This document shows, piece after piece, positions 55,641 to 64,000 of a stretch of DNA of 64,000 nt (the stretch's first letter is position 1; each line of letters opens with the position of its first letter). Origin of the DNA: Bretschneidera sinensis (taxonomy: Eukaryota; Streptophyta; Magnoliopsida; Brassicales; Akaniaceae); assembly GCA_023935145.1 (NCBI GenBank), contig CM043705.1, forward strand, positions 18,130,501 to 18,194,500, in the 5' to 3' direction. Below the pieces are notes generated by a model, which saw nothing but the letters and a program-made list of their open reading frames with translations, was not told the DNA's origin and ran no database searches. The translations under genes were made by a program, and so were the position numbers.

Positions 55641-58600
55641 TATTCAAACTCCAAAGAAGACCAACTCATTCCACTAAAGAGTAATTAAATCCTAAAAAGG
55701 TAGAAAAGAAAAACAACAAATTTTCACGGTGAACAGAGCATTGACTCATAGAGTTGACCTAACTCCTAAGAAGAAGAAATGGGAAATCGCTGGCGGTGAT
55801 GGAGAGAAGATAAATGGGGTTGATTGATTTGGACCTTTTTGCACCACAGACAGAGAACGTGAAAAGGGTAGGTAATTCTTATTCTTCTTGCGATTTCTTT
55901 TCTCCTTCAATTAATCTTCTATAGTTATCTATCGATGGTAAAACAGTCAAATTTTGGGTGAAAAACCAAACAGAGATAAGAAGCATTATTCTTCTTGATT
56001 GTTGAAGATGAAGTAGTGAAAATCAATTCACTTCCTAAAAATAACAGACGAAGAGTCTGTGTAACATGATTGATTACCTGGGTTTTATTGTAATTGATAT
56101 CTATTGGTGAAACAGAACGAAGTTTGGCTTCTCTGGTTAGAATCATTTGGTTTTATTGTAATTGATATCTGTTTGTGAAACAGGACACAATGATTTATAT
56201 TGCTCAATTTTGTTTTTTCAATTTTAGCCCTCTGAACTTTGTGTACCTATGTCTTAGAGAAAGGGTAAGCCATAAAAGGACGAAGGAGAAAAAACAAAAC
56301 AAAAGGTCAAAATTTCTCCCAAAATAATCTATGGCCAGCTGTTATAATCTTTTTCTCTTTCAGTCAAAGAAGTACACGTGTGTTGCTTGGTGGTGTGTAA
56401 TTGTAAAAAATAATAATAATAATAATTGGTTGATTCAAGTCTTGGTTTAAATCAACCGAAAATTTTATTGATAATTTTAAAAAAAATTATTGATAACATC
56501 AATATACATATGAAATTAAAAAATTAACATTATTAATAAAGGTTTTAAGATTATCAGTAAAATTTTTAACAGTTTTAAACCATTAATTTAAATCCAAATC
56601 AGCTAAGAAACCTTAATGTAAATGAGTGTTGGGTTTGGCCGTTTGGGTGTGGAACTTGGATTGGGATTATGGATTATGATGGTAGGCTTCATTTTCCGAG
56701 GTAATATATGGGCTTTAACTTTAAAGAAAATGGCCATACATGGGCCTCCTACAATGGCCCATGTACGGTTCATAACTTTCAAATATGCGCATTTCAAATT
56801 TTAAATACATAAGTCAAATACAAATTCAAATTGCCAAACGCAACTTTAATATGTGATGAATATTTTACTTACATGACACATCATTTTATTGCGTTAAAGA
56901 CTATTTTATATCATTTTCCAGCCACAGCAAAAACAAGTTAGCGGAGGATTATTTTTGAGAATATTATATTGAATTATGTATTAACTATGTAATTAATCAA
57001 TGTCTTCTTTTGTTGCTTCTATTCTTTGTTGGTTGACATCACGCTCAGAGAAAACAGTTCTACAACGTCACATAAGAATTGTTGGTTGTCATCACAGTCT
57101 ATATCATGATTCTATCAGCTAACTCTATTAAAATTTCTCTCTAAATTAAATGATCAAACCACAATCCAACTAACACTTCTATCTACCAATTCCTCTCATT
57201 TTTATGTCATAATCTTGCTTCAATTTTACAAGTGTACATTTTCAGGTATTATCTATCTTTTTTATATATGATATGTATAAATTTATTGAATTGAATTTTG
57301 AATCAAACTCTTTTTCCTTCTTGCCACTTTTACTTCTGAGTGTTTGTTCTCTTTGATGCTGAGCAATGAGTTTTATTCGGTATTAATTTCAAGTTTTTAT
57401 TTATTTATTTTTTTTAATTTTGTTGTAGTTATTCCTGCCTTCCTGAATTGTATGTTTCATCTTGGTTATAAAGTTTTGCATTCTAAACTCTCTATGTACT
57501 CGAACATTTCCTATTAGAACTTGAAAATCAAGAATTGAGGATATACTTATTGCATAAAAAATCATAGTATCAGTGCTTCTTTCTTGGATATCCAATAGGA
57601 TTAAGGTCCTTACTTCTTAGCAGCATGTCCATAGTGCACACCCATATACAACTATGCAGACCTCACAATGGTGGAAACAAATTTAGACAACTATATTCTT
57701 AGTCTTTCCAAGTGAATTGTATGTATGAGCCCATAATTATTTGAATGAGAAATAATAGTGACGCTAACATCAATGGAAGATTGTCACATTTCAAAACGTG
57801 TATCTTCCTAGGGAATTTTAATCATTTCATCTAAGGATACACATATATTGTAGAACAATTCATAGCAACAGTGCTTCCTTCTTGGATATGCAATAGGACA
57901 CGTTCTCAACATTGCTTATTATATAGGACACCATTATTTCTTAGGTACTTATTTTAAACTTACTATTTTCTTTTCTAGTTTTTTTTTCGTGCCAATTACT
58001 AATATTTATTTTATAAGAATCCTACCCAATAAATAATATGGGATAAAGTTTTTTTTTTTCTTTTTTTAGATAGGGTTTTTGGATCCTACTTGATATTCAA
58101 TCTACCATTAATAATATAATTATTAGTATTAAAATATTTGAAGATTGACTTTCCAAAAAAATAAAAATGTTTTAAGAATGCAAAAAAAAAATGGTAAGTT
58201 TTACGAGTAAATTTCATATTTAAAATTATGAATTTGAATTTATTTTATCTTACACAACTATAAGACCATAATTATCAAATATTAATCAAAAAACTTTCTA
58301 TTGTTAATTTCAAATTCAAATAAGTTTTATCCAACACAAAGTCTTATATGTTATAATCATTATCTTATTAAAGAGTTTTTATGCATTAAACTCTTACTAT
58401 TATTTAAAATTGTGATAATTCTAATATTACTGATACAATATGTTTTTCATGATTTTTCAGTTAGATTTTCATTTGATCTATATATTTTCTCACATAATCA
58501 TAATTTTATTGGTTTTATTTTGTAGGTTGTGGAAGTAATTACAATGACACAAAGACATTAGATGTAACAAATTTGATCCCTCATCTTTATTTTCTCTTGG

Positions 58601-60743
58601 TAGGTTATAAAAGTAACCAACGTAGATGTATACAAAAAATATATGTAAACATGACAATGCACACATATACACTAACGTATATGTATACATGGGATACTTT
58701 CGCTTTTTTAATTTTTATTAATATGAACACCTTAAGTTTTTTTTTTCTAAATTTTATAGAAGCTCAAGTGTTAATTGTCAAATAAATTTTATCAGTAAAT
58801 TTTTTTGTTAGAATTTAAAATTCAAATATATTTTATCTTAAACAAGACCCAATAATAATTATCATATTATAAATTTTATCAAGAAACTTTTATTATCAAT
58901 TTCAATTAAATTTTATCCCAAACAAAGTTTTATCTAATCTAATTATTATCTTTTTAAAGAGTTGATATGTATTCGGAACTCTTATTATTTAAATTTAAAA
59001 CTCTAATGATTTTCTCCTTAAGAAAAATTAATTTTATTGGTATCAATTAAGTGCTTTATGTTAGTATTTTTTTTTTCAAATATAAGTAAAATTATTTTTC
59101 ATCTTTATATTTTCTCATACGATCGTAATGTTAGTCCTTCTTTTGTAGGTTGTGGAAGTAAGTATAGGGATACCAAAAGATTAAACATTATAAATTGGAT
59201 CTTTCATTTCTATTTTCCCTTTGGTAGACGTGGAAACAACTATGAAAATACTATGCATTTTCATCTATGTTTTTTCTCATATGAATGACACCGAATTGGG
59301 TTGGCAATGGAGATTAAACATTCTAATATCTTTATTTGGATTAGACATTTTAAATTCATCAGTTACAGTTAGTAGTTACAATTTGATTTTTCATGAATTA
59401 TTATGCATTAAATTTAAGGATATAAGTAGATGGTGTTAGTATATGCACAATGTCTTAACGAAAAGTGAAATACAATTCAGAAATCAAAAGATTATAGTAT
59501 TAGAGTTTTTTCTATTGGTAAATATAGTATTTATTAGAGTTAAGATTACATAAGTTGGCTATGTATTATTCATAGTGAAGCTTGATGTTTAATAAAACAT
59601 GATGGTTTATTACATGATTTGATTACAAGATAGAACTTTTTACCAAGTTAGATGTAAAATATATTTACCATAAAACTACATAATCTACTTTGATTTTTTT
59701 TTCTTTTAATATTAGCTTTTATTACCAAAGAATAATCTATCTCACTTTTTGCATTTGTCTCCAGATTCTTTTTGTTTTTTCTTTTTTTCAATCTCTTGCT
59801 CTCTTCAACGGATTTGTTGCTGAGTGATTATTATATTTTACTTAATGAAATTTTAATTTTTTTAATAGATTTTATATTGTATACATGCATCTTCTGTATA
59901 TTATTATATCTTTTTTTACATGCAAAAATGTAAACAGTTTTTTTTTATGATGATGAGTGCTTGGGTCAAGTGCCAGAAACGTCCTAAACGATGCCCCAAA
60001 TTCCTTCCCTCCCTCCAACGTTAGGGTGTATTGGCCGAAGAATTCTCTAAATTAGTTTGAAATATGTTGTTAACTACGATCAAAATCTGTCATCAAAATT
60101 ACTCTTTAGTCTTTTACGATCAATATCATGTTGCATAAAGGGAGGAAATTGGTACTATTTTTACAGCAAGTACTATGCATGGATACTCAGACAACAAGAA
60201 AAAATATAAGTCTTTAGATTATAAATGTATAAATATTTTCATTTCTCTTTTTATTTTTATTTAATTTAAATGTTTATCATGATAAAATAATTTTTTTTGT
60301 TAGTATTTGTTCATATTTTATTTTTATTAACAAAATATTCATGTACATTTGCATGGGTTCACAACTAGTGAATTTAATACGAGATCACAAAGGAAACAGA
60401 GACAAGTACGGTTGTGTTATTCATATTAGATTTTTATCTGATCACATTCTTACACCTTTTTTTAGTCTAAATTTGCGACCATCTATTTTGAGTTGCATCA
60501 TTTTCAACCTCATATTTTAAAATAATTTTCAATAAACCTTTTTTATTAAAAATACGTTAAAAATTCAAAATTTGGGCACACGAGTTCATATGCAAAGATC
60601 AAATGTGATTTCATAAGTGTCAATAAATCAATTACATTTAACAACTCTACGTTCGGAGCACGTAATACGTACTAATGTATTTAATATATACTTGCTTTAA
60701 AGATAAATGGATTACATCTATATTTTGGTAAGTTAGTTTGGAT

Positions 60744-60745
<2 letters not shown>
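55641..60745. other. AT-rich DNA without recognisable genes
   Basis: The start (55641-55920) is the far side of the Tat insertion and thus the original upstream flank of the DUF761 gene. A short plus-strand frame at 55813-55867 (MGLIDLDLFAPQTENVK) runs into a GT donor-like sequence and might be a first exon, but nothing confirms it. Imperfect repeats around TTTTGTAGGTTGTGGAAGTA occur at about 58520 and 59143. All other open frames are short, hydrophobic and AT-driven. Confidence 0.5.

Positions 60746-60795
<50 letters not shown>
60746..60795. repeat. (TA)n microsatellite
   Basis: About 50 bases of uninterrupted AT alternation. Confidence 0.95.
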
Positions 60796-60798
<3 letters not shown>

Positions 60799-61194
60799 GA
60801 GCATGTTTCTTTTTAATACTTTTTAGTTGAAGAAGACCATTTGTTCTCATGAAAGAATTTTTTTTGGATTTTCAATATGCTTTCCAAAAGCTTGTTGAAT
60901 TGATTTGCTTATTCTGTGTTCATTCACTTTATGTTTTTTGTATGATGTACGTGTTTGGTATTATGTAAGAACTTGGTCATGGAGATTCTAGCTAAGGCCA
61001 AGTTTATATTGGTATTGATGTTTTGAAGATTTTGATTGATCAAACACCTTCAAAATCTAGTTTTTATTTACTTTTGTATGGTTTGTATTAAATTAAGGTC
61101 GTTTAAATTTTGTTTTAAGTGTTTTAAGATATTTTGTAAGTGATGAAATTGTAAGATTTACTGAATTCTTGTATGGATTTGATTTTGGATCTAA

Positions 61195-61430
61195 TGAATG
61201 ATGAATTATTGTAGTCAAATATTTTTTCTTATGTAATATATATGTATGAATTAATTTTTAAGTGAAAAAATATTAAATCGGCAACCAAAACCGATTTAAA
61301 TGAGTTGGATTAGGTTAGGGTTAGATAGGTTCATGGGTTCGGTTAGGTTGAGATTTTCTCAACCTGGTATGATTGGATAGGGTTGAATTTTTAGGTAAAC
61401 TCAATCCCTACCAATACATGCTCACCCCTA
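61195..61430. mobile_element. End of a hAT-like element related to the one at 4081-5600
   Basis: Sequence to 61430 ends ATGCTCACCCCTA, which reversed is TAGGGGTGAGCAT, a typical plant hAT terminus. The segment with ATGAGTTGGATTAGGTTAGG, TTCATGGGTTCGGTTAGG and TCAACCTGGTATGATTGG parallels 5470-5600. No matching left end was found upstream, so only one end is called. Confidence 0.5.
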
Positions 61431-61444
61431 GTACATGATAGTAT

Positions 61445-61753
61445 TGTAATACTCATACCCTCGATGTAAGGGTAAAAGAGTAAATTGTTATATATTGAAA
61501 TTTATCATGCATACATGTGAATTGAAAGTTGAATTTGAAAAAATTGTTGAAGAAAGATTTTGAATGAAATGAAAGGAAAAGAGTTAGAAAAATTTGAAGA
61601 AAGAAAGGAAGAAACTTTTCGAATTTTATTGAGGGATCGGTCGATTGCACGACCAACTGGTGACCCAACCGATCGGCTGGTAAGGGTGACTAATCGGTTG
61701 GCTGATCAACTAATACTGGTAAACCGATCGATTGTGATTTGAAAGTTGGTTAC
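61445..61753 (+). repeat. Gypsy LTR fragment interrupted by G3 copy B
   Basis: It starts TGTAATACTCATACCC, like the G3 LTR start TGTAATACCC, and contains repeated CCGATCGGCTGG / CCGATCGATTG motifs. Copy B begins at 61754 inside it. The remainder would lie beyond copy B, outside the window. Confidence 0.45.
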
Positions 61754-61815
61754 TGTAATACCCGTATTTATAAAGTAAGGGTAAAGAAGTACTTTAATAA
61801 ATATGACAGAGTTAA

Positions 61816-61852
<37 letters not shown>

Positions 61853-63649
61853 TATCCTAAAAGTTAAAAAAAATCAGGGACATCCAAGGACGTCCAGAAG
61901 GAATAAGAAGAAGAAAAAAAAAAAAAAAAAGCTGGCAACAGGTGTTGCCACCTGTCACCAGGATGGCTGGCTTTGCTGCCTATGCTGATGGTGCAAAATT
62001 TTTGAGCTGCCGAGATTTTTGAAACAAACTTATATATGTAAATATAATTTATACTTACCAAATCCCGTTTGGTTTTCCTTCAATTATTCGATTTCTTTAA
62101 ACACTTGGGAACCAAAAGAAATGTGGAAAGAGCAAAATTTTGAAGAGTATGGGAGAATTTTATAGAGAGTCATGAGAGGCTATAAAAAAAAATAGAAGGT
62201 AATAACATAATATTTATTTTTTGAATTTTTAGCATATATGAAATTTTTCATAATTCAAAGTGAGAATTTTCAAATGGTGTAAATTATGGAGAACTGAAGA
62301 ATAAATTAAAATTTTAATATAAATATTATATCAGGTGTTGACGATCAGCAACCGGGGAAAATTGCTGAGATGAGCAGGAAAGGCAATGAGGTGATCTACC
62401 GGTAGCTCTGAGTGCTATGTGGTGAGTTAGATTTACTTTAAGTAATCTAGATAAAAATAAAATATCTAGTGATAATATTAAAATAAATTATTAACTTATG
62501 CTTTGGTGGTAAATGAGAAATTGATTGATAGGTATGATATGAATATTGGGCATGTAGAAAATTATTATGTGAGAAGTAATATTATTAGAATAATGAGACG
62601 ATTTAAAAATAACAGTGATAAATAAAATTCTTGACGAGTTATGGTCGATAAATTGATGTGATTTATGAGGAGAGGAATTTAGTGGAATTTTTCAAATAAT
62701 AATTTGAAAATAATCAGAATAGCTAATTTAAATATTTGAATTTATGTTTGTTTTTACATTATTGTTCATATGCATATTTCATATCATTGTTCATATGCAT
62801 GTGTATAAAATAAAAGAACTAGGAGTGGGTCGGTCAAATTGAAAAACCATGACATGAGGTATATACTGGAAATGAAAGAACCGAGAGGGGGCCGGTCTAA
62901 GATAAAACATGTCGATATGTGGGAAGACATTCCCTAATAATAATTCATGCATTTCATCTACTTTAAATATTGATTTTATTACTGAAGTGTTGTTTGTTAT
63001 TGTACTTTTATTTATAGATGAATGAGTCTCACAGAGAGATAGTTATGGTGAGAAAGAAACATAGAGGTCTAATATGATAAGAACCATCTAAATGGCAGAC
63101 TTTAGACTGGGAACCTCATAGAGGTAATTATGAGATAATTGATAGTCTTAAGGTGAACTAATATATAAGAAGAAGAGATTGATAGAGAATAAGACTTATG
63201 ATATGTGTAGTGATAGTAGAATGTTATTATCAAGTTGTATGAGATATAAATGATTAAATATTGAAAGACTATTTATACAAATTGAATACTTCTAGTAAAT
63301 TTAATTCATTGAGCTTGTAAAGCTCATCCCTCATTGTACAATGATTTCAGGTAGCAGACAGGACAAATAGTCTAGTGGGTTGAGAGTTAGACGAAATCAT
63401 TTTCTGTAAGCCACGTATGTGTCCGCATCCTCAGACAATTGAGAAAATAAAATAAAAATTTATTTGTAAATATTCATACATTTTACGTTGTACATTATGT
63501 TTGATATATCTCTCTTGTTGAGGGTTGAGGATTGATGTAAAAACTTTTGTTAGTATTATTATTTATTGTTGCATATATGTGTCATGTTGAGATTTTAAAA
63601 TTGTGTTGACACCGTCTCGGGGGTGGCCAACCCGAGATGGGTTGTTACA
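61754..63649 (+). repeat. 5' LTR of G3 copy B
   Basis: It starts TGTAATACCCGTATTTA and ends GGGTTGTTACA, 1896 bp, followed by the primer site ATTTTGGTATCAGAGCA (63650-63666). Confidence 0.85.
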
Positions 63650-63751
63650 ATTTTGGTATCAGAGCATTAGATTTACGATTCTGTAGACTGGATAAGAACT
63701 TAAAGAAGTGGAAGATCTAAATAAATTATATTTTAATGCAGAGTCAAGGAT

Positions 63752-64000
63752 GACACGTGGACGTGCTAGAGCTAGAGGTAGAGTTTTGAATCAGAGGGGA
63801 CGTGGTAGACCCCCAATTTTTAGGAGAACTGAAGCAAAAGAGGCCCACGAGGGAAAATATTGATAGTGTAGTTGGTACTAGTAGAGCTGGGAGAGAATCT
63901 GAGGTTAGTAATGATGAATTGAGAGAAGCTCTTAATCGTTCTATAGAGAGGCTGAATGCAGCTGAAGAAAAGGCTGATAATCTACAGAGAAGATTAGAGG
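63752..64000 (+). pseudogene. G3 copy B gag start (partial, frameshifted)
   Basis: The start MTRGRARARGRVLNQRGRG and PPIFRRTEAK match copy A. Stops follow near 63860, and the Glu/Arg-rich coiled coil (DELREALNRSIERLNAAEEK) continues in another frame to the window end. Confidence 0.75.

Larger units (their letters stand above)
61754..64000 (+). mobile_element. Gypsy element, family G3 copy B, 5' end (continues past the window)
   Basis: The LTR (61754-63649), primer site and start of gag line up with copy A at 40722-43080. A (TA)n run at about 61821-61849 is inserted near its left end. The rest of the element is off the window. Confidence 0.85.

Noticed and set aside
58420..59440. Two similar AT-rich blocks as a possible duplicated gene
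   Set aside because: Similarity is limited to short motifs such as GTAGGTTGTGGAAGTA. No coding text or splice structure could be supported.
1..64000. Bacterial or organellar origin of part of the window
   Set aside because: No operon-like coding, rRNA, tRNA clusters or plastid/mitochondrial genes were seen. The synthetase relic has spliceosomal introns and is nuclear.

Overview
The window looks like nuclear DNA of a flowering plant, most likely a eudicot. It is AT-rich and full of simple repeats, it contains split gene remnants with GT/AG introns, and about two thirds of it is LTR retrotransposon and hAT transposon sequence. I found one intact-looking host gene, a DUF761 protein at 49678-50157 on the minus strand. 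I also found a decayed 3' piece of an organellar-type cysteinyl-tRNA synthetase (2851-3484) and a pentatricopeptide-repeat (PPR) gene fragment carried inside a small hAT element (4081-5600).

Layout. 1-4080: non-coding DNA, a possible SINE, microsatellites and the synthetase relic. 4081-5600: non-autonomous hAT element with the captured PPR fragment. 6580-35196: a hAT element of about 4.3 kb, with a decayed BED-finger transposase at 32750-34680, blown up to 28.6 kb by nested insertions. A Sirevirus-like Copia element (7173-20732, plus strand, TSD TATAG) carries a second, opposite-strand Copia element (12523-18140). A Tat-lineage Gypsy element (21752-32511, minus strand, TSD ATTAT) sits further right. 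The Tat element has dual RNase H domains and an antisense gene block between pol and its 3' LTR. 35770-40607: Athila-like Gypsy remnants in the unusual order pol end-LTR-gag. 40608-47792: a mosaic of a Copia gag scrap, a truncated Gypsy element (family G3), a truncated Sirevirus LTR and a further Gypsy LTR with a 35-bp minisatellite. 49678-50157: the DUF761 gene. 50533-55640: a second Tat element, deletion-derived but with an open gag frame, inserted about 375 bp upstream of the DUF761 start. 55641-61194: AT-rich DNA without recognisable genes. 61195-64000: a hAT-like end, a Gypsy LTR fragment and the 5' end of another G3 element that runs off the window.

The mobile genes do not form a working system. 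Every pol region has stops, frameshifts or deletions, and many stops in the Tat element look like C-to-T decay. I found no new multi-gene system. The least conventional signals are: the Tat antisense block, which has its own TATA- and polyA-like signals; a dense array of the 14-bp palindrome TGTAGTCGACTACA upstream of the TATA box in the Sirevirus LTR; the hAT element with a captured PPR fragment; and the shared-LTR tandem Athila structure. Coordinates of element ends were read by eye from LTR pairs, target-site duplications and primer sites. Pseudogene limits are approximate.
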